Shown here: one piece after another, positions 1 through 9,076 of the stretch
Layout: the number at the start of each line of letters is the position of its first letter
Numbering within the stretch: position 1 is the stretch's first letter
Source: Pelosinus fermentans
GTDB taxonomy: Bacteria; Bacillota; Negativicutes; DSM-13327
NCBI GenBank assembly: GCA_002434245.1
Contig: DJJR01000050.1
Span: 37,614 to 61,040 of the forward strand
Reading direction: 5' to 3'
Length of the DNA stretch: 23,427 bases
Notes under the pieces: generated by a model
Databases searched by the model: none
The model's input: only the letters and a program-made list of their open reading frames with translations
Told to the model about the DNA's origin: nothing
Program-made: the position numbers and the translations under genes

Positions 1-22
1 TCCATTTTTGTTTGTTTATGGT

Positions 23-1195
23 TTATGGGTTGATCTTTTCCTTAAAGGTTTGCTTGCCATCTTTCATTTCAATAACTACACCACTCTTAATTGGATCATG
101 ATTTGCATCCAGCGTGATTTTACCTGTTACCACTTGCAAATCCTTGACCTTTTCCAAGGCTTCTCTTATTTTTTCAGGTTCTGTGCTATTGGCTCTTTTT
201 ATAGAATCAACAACCATTAATGCAGCGTCATACCCTAATGCCGCAAAAGCGTTGGGCTCCTGCCCATATTCTTTCTTATAGGCCTCTACAAATTTCACAA
301 TATTAGGATCTACATCTTGAGATGAATAATGATTACTAAAGAAGGTATTATTTAATGCCGCAGCACCAGCAACCTCTGCTATTTTAGGATCATCCCATCC
401 ATCAGTACCAATGAAAGGTACTGAAATTCCCATCTCACGAGCTTGTTTTGCAATTTTGCCTACTTCTTCATAATAAGCCGGAATGAAAATGGTCTCAGGG
501 TTTAATGCTTTTATTTTGGTCAAAGTGGATTTGAAATCTTGGTCTTTCTGCAAAAATGCTTCTTTTCCAATAACAGTGCCACCATTTTTTACAAATTGGG
601 CTTCAAAGGATTCTGCCAGATTTTTGGAATAATCTGAGCTGTTATCAATGTAAATGACAGCCGTTTTTGCGTTTAATGTTTTCGTTGCAAAATTAGCCAT
701 CACAATACCTTGGAATGGATCAATAAAACAGCTGCGGAAAACATACGGTCTTACTTTGCCATTGTCCACAGTAATTTTAGCATTTGTTCCTGTTGGAGTG
801 ATGACAGGAATTTTATTATCTTGCGCTACCTGCAAGGCAGCTATTGCATTGGAGCTTGTAATCGGTCCCATGATAAGCGAGACTTTATCTTGTGTGATTA
901 GCTTCGTCATTGCATTGGTCGCTTCAGATGCTTCTGACTTATTATCAGCTTGAATAACTTTAATCTGTTTACCCAGAACTCCCCCAGCAGCGTTGACTTC
1001 CTTAAATGCTAATTGGATTCCATTAAAAGCGGATTTACCATAATTAGCAACACTACCGGTCATTTCAATATTCGCACCTATTCTTATTTCCTTAGAGTCC
1101 GAAGCTGATGGAGTGGAACTACATCCTGCAACCATCAATCCCAACATAGCCACTGCCACTATTAAAGCAGTGAAAGATATTCCTTTTCTTGACAT
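23..1195 (-). CDS. ABC transporter substrate-binding lipoprotein, branched-chain amino acid (LivJ/LivK) type
   Basis: This is a periplasmic-binding-protein-like receptor of the leucine/isoleucine/valine ABC uptake family (390 aa). It would be exported, lipidated and present ligand to a LivHMGF-type permease. The N-terminus has a basic MSRKG start, a hydrophobic core and the lipobox VAGC at about residues 22-25, followed by a Ser/Thr-rich linker. The mature protein begins with the family signature IRIGANIEMTGSVANYGKSA and keeps the type I fold pattern (GPITSSNAIA, PVITPTGTNA, FIGTDGWDDP). I chose the ATG at 1195 rather than one five codons upstream because GGGAGGA lies seven bases before it. 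The permease and ATPase genes would lie past the left edge, if present. The family also binds other amino acids and amides, so the ligand is not certain. Confidence 0.93.
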   Translation of the reverse strand: MSRKGISFTALIVAVAMLGLMVAGCSSTPSASDSKEIRIGANIEMTGSVANYGKSAFNGIQLAFKEVNAAGGVLGKQIKVIQADNKSEASEATNAMTKLITQDKVSLIMGPITSSNAIAALQVAQDNKIPVITPTGTNAKITVDNGKVRPYVFRSCFIDPFQGIVMANFATKTLNAKTAVIYIDNSSDYSKNLAESFEAQFVKNGGTVIGKEAFLQKDQDFKSTLTKIKALNPETIFIPAYYEEVGKIAKQAREMGISVPFIGTDGWDDPKIAEVAGAAALNNTFFSNHYSSQDVDPNIVKFVEAYKKEYGQEPNAFAALGYDAALMVVDSIKRANSTEPEKIREALEKVKDLQVVTGKITLDANHDPIKSGVVIEMKDGKQTFKEKINP

Positions 1196-1605
1196 GATAA
1201 TTCCTCCCATTCTTAATGATTTGATAAGAGTCTTATACTTTGCTCTTTACCGCCTCTTAGATAAAAAATGCCTTTTAAATACTATAGCAGCTATCTTTTC
1301 TGATTTTTCATCCACTTAATTACACATTTACATCTTTTTAAAGGACATTTTCTAGAAAAGTACACAACTGCAACATATTTGTATCTGTAGGCTATTATAT
1401 GTACTTCGTTCTCTACTGTCAAGGCTTTTGTTAGTTTTTTTTATTACTTTATAAACGTATGTCTCTTGTTATTGTACATTCGCTTTTTCTGCAAAAAAAA
1501 TAAAAGAAAAAATCCGCATAAAGTAAAGCACAGACTGGGCTTTTACCTTTTACCGATTTATTTCTTTCTGTAACGTCACCTATTTTATTATAGGAACGTA
1601 ATCTC
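1196..1605. other. Intergenic stretch between the binding protein and the nitrilase gene
   Basis: It holds the perfect promoter at 1394-1422 and the 190-nt leader described there. The leader is AT-rich with short inverted repeats, but matches no riboswitch I recognise. Past the nitrilase stop on the minus strand there is a weak stem (1523-1529 with 1539-1546) and then a T-rich tract about 11 bases later. That could be an imperfect terminator, but I do not call it. A 61-codon minus-strand open frame here (1449-1634) overlaps the nitrilase end, has no recognisable features, and looks spurious. Confidence 0.6.
1394..1422 (-). promoter_or_regulatory. Consensus sigma-A promoter for the ABC binding-protein gene
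   Basis: Read on the minus strand, a perfect TTGACA (1417-1422) is followed by a 17-base spacer and a perfect TATAAT (1394-1399). Transcription would start near 1387, leaving a leader of about 190 nt before the binding-protein start at 1195. No other nearby gene can use it. Confidence 0.85.
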
Positions 1606-2445
1606 TTATATTTTCTGACGAAGCTCATATACATCCGTTCTGCGGTGCTGCAATAATGGCAGCTCCCTTCGAACCTTATTTAGGATTTCAATATCAATTT
1701 CTGCAATAAGCAGTTTTTCTTTGTCATCCGCCACAGATATGATTTGTCCCCACGGATCAACTACCATGGAGTGTCCATATACTTGATCCGAAGCTTCCGG
1801 AAAATTAGCCGGTGCTGCTCCTGCCACAAACACTTGATTATCAACAGCCCTAGACCGCATTAATAGTTCCCAATGAGCAGGACCTGTTGTCATGCCAAAG
1901 ACACCTGGAAAGATAAGAAGTTTGGCGCCAGCAAGGGCCATTAAACGCGATAGCTCCGGAAAACGTATATCATAACAAATTCCAATTCCCAGAGTCAAGC
2001 CTGCCGCCTTTATTACCGTTACATCCTGTCCCGCTGATAAAATATTTGATTCTTTAAATACAGTACCACCTGCAATTTTTACATCAAATAAATGTATTTT
2101 TCGATGTCGCCCTAATAAGCGGCCTTGTTCATCAAAGATAAAACATGTATTATAAATATTTCCGCACTCATCTCTTTCAGGTATAGATCCGCCTATGACT
2201 ACCATCCGCTCTTGTGCTGCTGTTTGAGACAGCATGGTAAAGGTATCTCCATCTGGATAGGATTCAGCATACCTTGAAAACAATTCTGCTTCATAAGGAC
2301 AATTAAACATTTCAGGTAATATAGCAACCTGGCATTTTTCTTTAGCCGCCTCTTTTAACATCCTTTCTGCATTACGAATGTTTAGCGCTTTATCTGGTGT
2401 GACAGCTAATTGGCAAATTCCGATAGTAATGGAACTGGATTTCAC
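1606..2445 (-). CDS. Carbon-nitrogen hydrolase, nitrilase superfamily (Nit2 / omega-amidase-like)
   Basis: This cytosolic amidase has 279 aa, the usual length for the Nit2 branch. The Glu-Lys-Cys triad is visible: E45 in LPEMFNCPY, K116 in HRKIHLFD, and nucleophile C157 in GIGICYDIRFPEL. Family members of this branch hydrolyse omega-amides such as alpha-ketoglutaramate or ketosuccinamate, or other small deaminated metabolites; the exact substrate cannot be read here. I place the start at a GTG (2445), because AAGGAGG lies eight bases upstream of it; a longer in-frame version starting at 2496 would cover this ribosome site. It sits 57 bp downstream of the diguanylate cyclase gene on the same strand with no terminator between, so the two are probably co-transcribed. 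Confidence 0.9.
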   Translation of the reverse strand: MKSSSITIGICQLAVTPDKALNIRNAERMLKEAAKEKCQVAILPEMFNCPYEAELFSRYAESYPDGDTFTMLSQTAAQERMVVIGGSIPERDECGNIYNTCFIFDEQGRLLGRHRKIHLFDVKIAGGTVFKESNILSAGQDVTVIKAAGLTLGIGICYDIRFPELSRLMALAGAKLLIFPGVFGMTTGPAHWELLMRSRAVDNQVFVAGAAPANFPEASDQVYGHSMVVDPWGQIISVADDKEKLLIAEIDIEILNKVRRELPLLQHRRTDVYELRQKI

Positions 2446-2502
2446 GACTAATCCCTCCTTGATTATAAAAAAATAACAATTCCTACATCTCAGCAATGGG
2501 AA

Positions 2503-3582
2503 TTACATCACTTTTAACAATGAGTTCAAATCAGAAGTACAGATTTCTCCATTAGGACATCCAATTAAATTTCTGCCGCTATCCTTAGCATTATATAAAG
2601 CATCATCTGCAATCTTAAAGAGTTCTTCTGCTGTTTTAATTTTCTCATTGCCAATCCCATAGCCAATGCTAACAGTAACATGTAGTTCTGTTTCATCTCC
2701 AAAATGAAAGGCATGCTGTTCTATGTTATTGGAAATCCTCAAAGCGGCAGCTTGTACTTCCTGTTCATTATTGCATTGCAGTATCACTGCAAATTCCTCC
2801 CCCCCATAACGAAAAACCATATCTCTCTCCCGCAGGCTATTTTTTAAAACAATTGCGATATCCCGCAGCACAGCGTCACCACATAAATGCCCATAAGAAT
2901 CATTAAAAACTTTAAAATAATCTACATCAAGAAGCAGTATTGCTATGTTACTGGGCTGCATTTCATTTAGTCTTTGCCGAAAGGATCGATAATTATATAA
3001 CGTTGTCAATTCATCTTTTTCTGCCAAGCTGCTAACCATTTTATAAGAAGATTCCATCTGATTTAATAATTGATTGACCTTTTCGCTTTGGGAAAGAGCG
3101 CGCCCCTCTAGCTGAGATAAGTGCTGAACCAATACATTCATATTAATAATGAGCAGCGAATGCATATATATGGATAACTGATTTTCTACAATCCCTTCTG
3201 CCTGACTCAGGCTAACTGCAGCGTATATACAGGAAATAAGCATGGATCCAATTAACGAATATCTAGGATTGTATTGCAGGGCGATCTGTACTGCATAGAA
3301 ATAAAATAATATCATTGCCATAGAATCCGGTGTATGCCAATATAAGTACCCCAGTACAGCATTTGTAGCAATAAAAGAAAGTATCTCATAATAGATACCC
3401 CGTCTATCGATAGAAAAAGCAATTAAAATACCATATATTACCACCATCATGCCATAGAGAGAAAGCTGCTCATTGGATTCATCCGGTGCTTTTGTAAGGA
3501 CTAAAGCCAAACAAAAAGCTAATGTAATCACATTTGCAACAAATACAATCCGTACCTTCCTATACGTTTTTTCTTCAAACAT
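2503..3582 (-). CDS. Membrane-bound diguanylate cyclase (GGDEF domain)
   Basis: The enzyme would make cyclic di-GMP from two GTP at the inner face of the membrane. From the ATG at 3582 it has 359 aa. About six hydrophobic segments lie between residues 11 and 153, then a helical linker (about 155-187), then a GGDEF domain from DELTTLYNYRSF (190) onward. The active site reads GGEEF (260-264), a functional variant of GGDEF. The metal-binding LLLDVDYFK (217-224) is intact. RERD (251-254) fits the RxxD inhibitory site, so product feedback is likely. I chose the internal ATG because AGAGGG precedes it; the longer frame to 3639 lacks a better site. No EAL or HD-GYP partner is in the window. The N-terminal membrane region does not match a sensor type I can name, so the signal is unknown. 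Confidence 0.9.
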   Translation of the reverse strand: MFEEKTYRKVRIVFVANVITLAFCLALVLTKAPDESNEQLSLYGMMVVIYGILIAFSIDRRGIYYEILSFIATNAVLGYLYWHTPDSMAMILFYFYAVQIALQYNPRYSLIGSMLISCIYAAVSLSQAEGIVENQLSIYMHSLLIINMNVLVQHLSQLEGRALSQSEKVNQLLNQMESSYKMVSSLAEKDELTTLYNYRSFRQRLNEMQPSNIAILLLDVDYFKVFNDSYGHLCGDAVLRDIAIVLKNSLRERDMVFRYGGEEFAVILQCNNEQEVQAAALRISNNIEQHAFHFGDETELHVTVSIGYGIGNEKIKTAEELFKIADDALYNAKDSGRNLIGCPNGEICTSDLNSLLKVM

Positions 3583-3682
3583 GCCCAAACCCTCTTTTGT
3601 TTTATAACTCAATATTATCTCTATTGCTGGGTTCTCCACTTTTTTCCAAATTCCTGCCTAAAAGTTCATCTTTCTAACATTT

Positions 3683-3733
3683 AAAAACGCATTGCTGATC
3701 ACCAATATGAATTGGGATCAGCAATGCGCTTTT
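3683..3733 (-). terminator. Rho-independent terminator of the glutamate synthase operon
   Basis: A perfect 13-bp stem (3688-3700 with 3716-3728) is extended inward by a further 5 bp (3702-3706 with 3711-3715), leaving a 4-base loop. On the minus strand it is followed by five T (3683-3687); on the plus strand it is followed by a T-rich run, so it may work both ways. It lies about 85 bp after the last glutamate synthase gene. Confidence 0.88.
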
Positions 3734-3814
3734 ATTTTATAAAATCATTCTATCCGATGCCTCAAGGATAGCTGCAGTTAAGATATAAACGGAGCGAAGA
3801 ATCTATTTGAGATA

Positions 3815-6121
3815 CTAGGCATGAATCGGCTGCTTATTCACATGCATTGACCAAATACCGCAAGGGCAAATACCGGCACATATTCCGCAGCCGATACATT
3901 TATTGGCATTAGAAATATATTCAAAATTCCCATCTGATCCTAATGTGCGAGTAATAGCGTTTTCTGGGCAAGACCGCTCGCACATGTGACAATCACGGCA
4001 TGTGCCGCAGCTGATACAACGTAAATGATCGTCATCTGCTTTGGGAACATCACAGGTATGACATTTTTTAAAATATGCCGTACTCAATCTGTTTGTATCA
4101 ATTTTAGTTTTTGTCTGCAATTGATAGGTAGTTTCCATCAGATAAGCATCTACCGCTGCTGCTGCCTGCTGGGCTGCACCAATGGCATCAACCATACGTC
4201 CCGGCTTTACAGCATCACCTGCCGTGTAGACGCCTTCTGCAATACGATAATCCCCGGCAACTTTCAAATGCCCTCTCTCAATGACAATTCCTTCTGGCAA
4301 GAACTCAAGTTCAGGCACTTCGCCAATTGCAATAATAATCGTATCACCTTTAATAAATTGATTATCTTGCGTAATAATGCCTTCAGCAGTAACCTCTTTT
4401 GTGACAACTGGCCACATTAAAGTCGCTCCTAAATCTTCTACATGGGCGATTTCTTTATCATCAGCTGCCGGTCTTTGCACATCAATACAGGTTACATATT
4501 CAGCTCCCATTTGATAAGCACCGACAGCTGCATCCATCCCAGAATTCCCACAACCAATTACAATTACATGTTTACCGACTTTAGGAGATTTTCCTTTATT
4601 AATTCCTTTGAGAAAATCAATTCCCTTGACAATGCGTTCATGCCCTGGCCAAGGAATCACTTTGCCTTTATGACCGCCGGTAGCCACTACTACAGCATCA
4701 TAAGCCGCCCTTAATTCAGAGAATTTCTCTTTATCCACAGGTGTATTATTTTTAAAGACTACACCCATATCTTTAATGCGCTTTAATTCTGCAGCCAATG
4801 TTTGCTGGGGCAGTCGTGAACGAGGTATAACCTGTTCTAGCTTACCACCCATTTTTTCATCACTTTCAAACACCGTTACATCATAACCTTTACGGATTAA
4901 CTGCCATGCCACAGTCAGACCTGCTGCACCACCGCCAATAACAGCTACGCTCTTTCCTTTAGGAACTGCTGCTTTATCCAGGGTAACATCTTTAGAGTAG
5001 GTACCAAGTTCACCAATTTGTACAGAAATATCCAGATTTTTACGAGTACAGTCTTCCATACAAACATTCGGGCACACCGCACCGCAAACGGAGCCAGGGA
5101 ACGGTGTATACTCCAAGACCAGTTTATACGCTTCTTCTACTTTTCCTTCCCGTAATAAATTATAGCGACGCTGGGATGGAATCGAAGCCGTACAATTAAA
5201 TTCACATGGTGACGCATAATACGCATTTTCCCAAACTGGGACACGTTGTCGATATATACCTGTCGTAACTAAACCAATTACAGAAAAATCATCCCTTAAA
5301 ACATCACTAAAGATACCATTTGGCACCCATTCTTCCGTACGAAAAGGAAGAATTTTAGTTTGGGAGGTTTTGCTGCGTTCTTCATATTTTAATGGTATTA
5401 CCTTATACCACTCGGACCAATTACTTAATTCAGCCCTTATTTCCGGCCGTGCAATGGATGTTAAGAAATCATCCATCTTACCATCCAAATAGGCGATATC
5501 CTCTTCTTCAAGAGGTCTAATTTTGACATCTTTTTCGGAAATTCCCGAAGCATTTCCCCGGAAATATAATGTTCCTCCAACCATGCCTACACAAGAACGA
5601 TCACCTAGCACGGATTGAAAATTCTCACTGTCATAGCCGCAAACTACAGCAATTCCGCCGGACATAAATTCAAAGGAAAAGCTGCCGCAATTTTTTAAAA
5701 CCCAAAATTCAGGTGGTGCATATAATGGATCATGTTTCATCAAGGAGCCAGACCGGGTGCCAGCCCGACCACCAATAAAGATATTGCCCGATGCTGCACA
5801 ATGAGCAGCTGTATCCCCCGCATCACCGCGAACAACAATCTTACCACCAGCATTCAGCCAACCTACATCAGCAGAAGCAGACCCCTCTACAATAATCTGA
5901 GTACCTTCCAAACACATAGACCCTACGCGCTGTCCGGGATTTTCCACTAAAAAATTAAGGTCTTTTCCTTCCGGATGCCATAACGGTCCTCCAATATCAT
6001 GCTGGCCGGAAGCTTCAATATGAAATTCCGTCTCCCCTGCTGCCACTGCCTCATTAATGACTTGCAGCAAATCCTGAGTGGACATCCGTTGACTTCCGTC
6101 AAGGCTCTTTAACTTAAACAT
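3815..6121 (-). CDS. Glutamate synthase fusion subunit: GXGXG beta-helix + FAD/NAD(P)H small subunit + 4Fe-4S ferredoxin
   Basis: This 768-aa protein fuses parts that are usually separate. Residues 35-190 are the Gly-rich right-handed helix of the glutamate synthase alpha C-terminus (GGKIVVRGDAGD, GGRAGTRSGS, GGTLYFRGNASG). Residues 290-665 are a GltD-type flavoprotein: Cys-rich Fe-S segment (C306, C310, C346, C350, C354, C358), FAD-binding VAVIGGGAAGLT (392-403), NAD(P)-binding VIVIGCGNSGMD (519-530), and FAD-contacting VYTAGDAVKPGR (631-642). The tail (687-755) has a Cys-rich cluster (687, 690, 702, 705, 708, 711, 714, 718) and a second ferredoxin motif, CIGCGICAGIC. It would pass electrons from NAD(P)H and/or ferredoxin to the FMN subunit encoded 12 bp upstream. 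The start has AGGAGG eight bases before it. Donor preference cannot be told from sequence. Confidence 0.92.
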   Translation of the reverse strand: MFKLKSLDGSQRMSTQDLLQVINEAVAAGETEFHIEASGQHDIGGPLWHPEGKDLNFLVENPGQRVGSMCLEGTQIIVEGSASADVGWLNAGGKIVVRGDAGDTAAHCAASGNIFIGGRAGTRSGSLMKHDPLYAPPEFWVLKNCGSFSFEFMSGGIAVVCGYDSENFQSVLGDRSCVGMVGGTLYFRGNASGISEKDVKIRPLEEEDIAYLDGKMDDFLTSIARPEIRAELSNWSEWYKVIPLKYEERSKTSQTKILPFRTEEWVPNGIFSDVLRDDFSVIGLVTTGIYRQRVPVWENAYYASPCEFNCTASIPSQRRYNLLREGKVEEAYKLVLEYTPFPGSVCGAVCPNVCMEDCTRKNLDISVQIGELGTYSKDVTLDKAAVPKGKSVAVIGGGAAGLTVAWQLIRKGYDVTVFESDEKMGGKLEQVIPRSRLPQQTLAAELKRIKDMGVVFKNNTPVDKEKFSELRAAYDAVVVATGGHKGKVIPWPGHERIVKGIDFLKGINKGKSPKVGKHVIVIGCGNSGMDAAVGAYQMGAEYVTCIDVQRPAADDKEIAHVEDLGATLMWPVVTKEVTAEGIITQDNQFIKGDTIIIAIGEVPELEFLPEGIVIERGHLKVAGDYRIAEGVYTAGDAVKPGRMVDAIGAAQQAAAAVDAYLMETTYQLQTKTKIDTNRLSTAYFKKCHTCDVPKADDDHLRCISCGTCRDCHMCERSCPENAITRTLGSDGNFEYISNANKCIGCGICAGICPCGIWSMHVNKQPIHA

Positions 6122-6133
6122 ATTGGTTTCCTC

Positions 6134-7768
6134 CTAACACACATACTGAATTGCCAATTTCTCAGCGATGGCTTGATCCGTTGTTACTAAAGCATCCGAG
6201 CGACCCACGGGCAAGGAGCTATTGCCAATTGGTGCCATTAATTTTCTTAATTCACTATCAAGGGCCAGCATATATTCCACGATATTTTGCGCCCCTTTAT
6301 CAATATCTAAACGTTCAACAAGCCGAGGATCCTGAGTACAAATACCTGCAGGGCATTTGCCAGTATTACAAGCGTTGCATCTGCCATGTTCATTCCCTAC
6401 GCAGCCTAACAGCTGAATTAATATTTTGCCGAGAAAGACCCCATTAGCACCTAAACAAATGACTTTAAATGCATCTGCTGCTGCATTGCCAGTAAGTCCA
6501 ATGCCGCCGCCAGCCCATAAAGGGATCTGTCCTTGTCGTCCTTGTTTTACTGCTGACAAATAGCACTCTCTTGTCTTGGAAACTACAGGGTGTCCTGTGT
6601 GATCAAGAGAAATTTCATTGGCAGCACCTGTACCGCCTTGAATGCCGTCGAGAAAAAATCCACCACAGATTCGATAAGGATCACGCAGCAAATTATTATA
6701 TACAGACACCGACGTCGCAGAAGCAGCGCACTTAATCGCTACTGGAACCCTAAACTTAAATGCTGCATTCATTGACAAAAACATTTTCTGTACAGATTCT
6801 TCAATTGAATACAAACCTTGGTGATTCGGAGGGGACATCAGATCTGCTTTGGGTACACCACGAATTGCTTGCACATGATCAGCAACTTTAGCTGCAGGCA
6901 AAAGTCCTCCATCACCAGGTTTTGCGCCTTGGCCTATTTTTATTAGCACTCCAGCTGGGTCTACTTTCATTTTAGGTATTGCTTTCACAATTCGATTCCA
7001 GCCAAAATGTCCTGATGCAATTTGTAATATCATGTATTTGAGCTGCTCTGATTCCAAAAGCTTTACAGGCATTCCGCCTTCACCAGATGACATGCGCACA
7101 GGCATATTATGCTTTTCATTCAGATAGGCTGTAGCCAATGCAACGGCTTCCCATGCTCTGGTAGATAAAGCTCCAATAGACATATCACTGAAAATAATAG
7201 GATAAATCCAATTTACGGGTGGCAGCTTAGCGGTCAAATTTAATGTGCCATTTACCGCACTCAAAGGTAACTCGTGAGGCATGAGTACCCGTCCGAAAGG
7301 CGCTAAAATGTCAAAAGTATGACGCTCTGAATCTAAAGCCGGGTCAGTCATCTGAGAAATACGCCCAACAATAATATTATCTAATGTGCGTCCACTATTT
7401 AAGCTGGTACGTCCGCCGCGTTTAATAGGAGAACCACCTTTCCTGGCCAATAGACTAAAACGGGAATCAGGATTTCGAACTGGTTTAATAGCCTGATTTG
7501 GACATATCTTCTCACACATCCCACAACCCGTACAGGCGTTTTCAATGCTATTTCGTTGTTTTATCATAAGCACTGCACTATGTTTTTGACTTGGCTCTGG
7601 ACGATGACCAGTAGAGACAGTAATGGAACGACGTTCTACAGCAGGCATGATAGCCTGAAAGGTACAGGCTGCAACACAGCTGCCGCACATGGTGCAGCGA
7701 TCAGGCTTACATTCGATTTTCCAAGGTAAATCATTCACTGTGACATCCTGAGTCTTTATTGTTTCCAT
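6134..7768 (-). CDS. Glutamate synthase FMN subunit with N-terminal ferredoxin domain (archaeal type)
   Basis: This subunit joins ammonia (delivered from the glutaminase subunit) to 2-oxoglutarate and reduces the product to glutamate. The 544 residues hold two 4Fe-4S motifs at the N-terminus (C25, C28, C31, C35; C79, C82, C85, C89), then the FMN barrel. Recognisable glutamate synthase landmarks are SSGEGG (227-232), KIGQGAKPGDGG (277-288), DGIQGGTGA (374-382) and AGGGIGL (419-425). A Cys cluster (C456, C464, C467, C472, C477) precedes CTQDP and stands where the 3Fe-4S cluster binds. It lacks the glutaminase and GXGXG parts of the large bacterial GltB, which are encoded next door. It overlaps the upstream gene by 13 bp and has GGAGG seven bases before its ATG, so the pair is translationally close. 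Related GlxD/MgsC proteins exist, so a methylated-amine variant is a less likely alternative. Confidence 0.92.
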   Translation of the reverse strand: METIKTQDVTVNDLPWKIECKPDRCTMCGSCVAACTFQAIMPAVERRSITVSTGHRPEPSQKHSAVLMIKQRNSIENACTGCGMCEKICPNQAIKPVRNPDSRFSLLARKGGSPIKRGGRTSLNSGRTLDNIIVGRISQMTDPALDSERHTFDILAPFGRVLMPHELPLSAVNGTLNLTAKLPPVNWIYPIIFSDMSIGALSTRAWEAVALATAYLNEKHNMPVRMSSGEGGMPVKLLESEQLKYMILQIASGHFGWNRIVKAIPKMKVDPAGVLIKIGQGAKPGDGGLLPAAKVADHVQAIRGVPKADLMSPPNHQGLYSIEESVQKMFLSMNAAFKFRVPVAIKCAASATSVSVYNNLLRDPYRICGGFFLDGIQGGTGAANEISLDHTGHPVVSKTRECYLSAVKQGRQGQIPLWAGGGIGLTGNAAADAFKVICLGANGVFLGKILIQLLGCVGNEHGRCNACNTGKCPAGICTQDPRLVERLDIDKGAQNIVEYMLALDSELRKLMAPIGNSSLPVGRSDALVTTDQAIAEKLAIQYVC

Positions 7769-8862
7769 CTCTCTACCTCCAATGCGTCATTAATAATTAC
7801 TACTTCACGTTCATTTGGATATACATCCTGTTCCTGATTACGATGCGGCAAAATGGCATTTAATCCACACACCTCAGAAGCAATGGCTACCATCGTCCCA
7901 TCTCCGCCTACAACTACAGGCCGTAATTTTTTAGAATCGCAGCAGGTTATAATATTTCCATTAGGCAACATACCAATTACGGTATTCGGTCCATTAATCT
8001 CTAACGAACCCAATGATTGTCTGATTGCCCGCAGTTCAGCACCATCGGAACGAAGACTAAGCTCATTAAATGGAAGTGGAGTAATCACATGCTTATAATA
8101 CTTAATAGGCCATTTTAACTCTTGCAACACATAGTGCAAGGTATAAAGAAAGTTCTGTGAATCGGACTCAAAACCAATATATCCGCGATGCAATGATTTT
8201 TGGTATTCTTTATTTTTGGTATAAAAAGTATTTTCTCCATTAGCACACAAGGTATATCCCTGCAAGAAGAAAGGATGGGCCGCATAGCGAACAATATCGT
8301 AATTTGTGTTTTGCCGACACTGAACTACTACATTTTTCGCCATCAAATCACCATTGTTGTCCCATAATTTAAAATAGGTAGCAATGTCCCAGGGATCGCC
8401 AATTTCTTTTAAGGTCAAAACATCTGGCCAAAAAGAATATACATAACCTTGCTCTTGCTTTTCCAACAACTCACGCAATGCCAATCTAGTATCTAAAAGT
8501 AATTCGCCTTTTGCCTCTTCAGAAGCATCGCGATAATACTCCGGATAATCATAATTGCGAAAAATATAATACGGCATAGCCTTAATATCAAGCTTTACAT
8601 TTTTCACCCCGCGAGGAATCCATTCCGCTAATTGGCGAAAATCATTGGCTTCCATATAATCTTCAACCAGCTTCGCTCCCTTTTGCGTACAGGCTAATGA
8701 CAACAATGGCTTATCTTTATATTTTGAAAAAACTCCTGCCATATCCTGCATAACCATTGCAAATCCTGAATTATCATGTCCTTCTTGCTGCGGTAACATT
8801 AAATGCAGCGCTGCTGATGGATGGAAAAATTCCTTACTTTTAATGGCGCCAATTCTACACAT
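7756..8862 (-). CDS. Glutamate synthase glutaminase subunit (class II amidotransferase)
   Basis: This 368-aa subunit would hydrolyse glutamine and feed ammonia to the FMN subunit. From the ATG at 8862 the protein starts Met-Cys-Arg-Ile-Gly, so Cys2 becomes the N-terminal nucleophile after Met removal, as in all Ntn-type class II glutaminases. This decides the start: a frame opening at 8898 would bury the Cys. The segments EGHDNSGFAM (about 28-37) and LCANGENTF (mid-protein) match the class II fold that binds glutamine. It is the first gene of the operon and overlaps the next by 13 bp. GlxB and MgsA (N-methylglutamate synthase) are homologous. The neighbouring GltD-type flavoprotein argues for true glutamate synthase. 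Confidence 0.9.
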   Translation of the reverse strand: MCRIGAIKSKEFFHPSAALHLMLPQQEGHDNSGFAMVMQDMAGVFSKYKDKPLLSLACTQKGAKLVEDYMEANDFRQLAEWIPRGVKNVKLDIKAMPYYIFRNYDYPEYYRDASEEAKGELLLDTRLALRELLEKQEQGYVYSFWPDVLTLKEIGDPWDIATYFKLWDNNGDLMAKNVVVQCRQNTNYDIVRYAAHPFFLQGYTLCANGENTFYTKNKEYQKSLHRGYIGFESDSQNFLYTLHYVLQELKWPIKYYKHVITPLPFNELSLRSDGAELRAIRQSLGSLEINGPNTVIGMLPNGNIITCCDSKKLRPVVVGGDGTMVAIASEVCGLNAILPHRNQEQDVYPNEREVVIINDALEVERWKQ

Positions 8863-8976
8863 ATCTTCCCCCACTCCTTCATACCAAGCTAAATTCAAAT
8901 TATATAAATATCATTTGTAGACCAGGGCTGCACCCTCAATGACAGATCGTGAAAAAAGCAACTTATATCATTGCAA

Positions 8977-9076
8977 CAGAAAAGACCCGGGAAACCACTG
9001 GATAGTGAAGTTGGTCCTTAGTAGAAAATACCTCTCTACCAGCAAACCTTACTTATCCAGGACTTTCCGCAGGGCC
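8977..9076 (-). terminator. Leader terminator (expression platform) of the ykkC-type riboswitch
   Basis: On the minus strand a long interrupted stem can form: GGCCC (9072-9076) with GGGTC (8984-8988), GGAAA (9064-9068) with TTTCC (8990-8994), and CTGGATA (9054-9060) with TATCCAG (8998-9004). Extra pairing continues inside. TTTTCTGTT follows directly. The first two 5' segments also belong to the aptamer, so terminator and aptamer exclude each other. That predicts that ligand binding turns the operon on. Confidence 0.7.

Noticed and set aside
1523..1546. Possible terminator after the nitrilase gene
   Set aside because: The stem is only seven pairs with a bulge, and the T-rich tract starts about 11 bases after it, so it does not meet the usual form.
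4025..4420. A 131-codon plus-strand frame inside the glutamate synthase fusion gene
   Set aside because: It is the reverse-strand shadow of a gene with clear domains and lacks a ribosome site.
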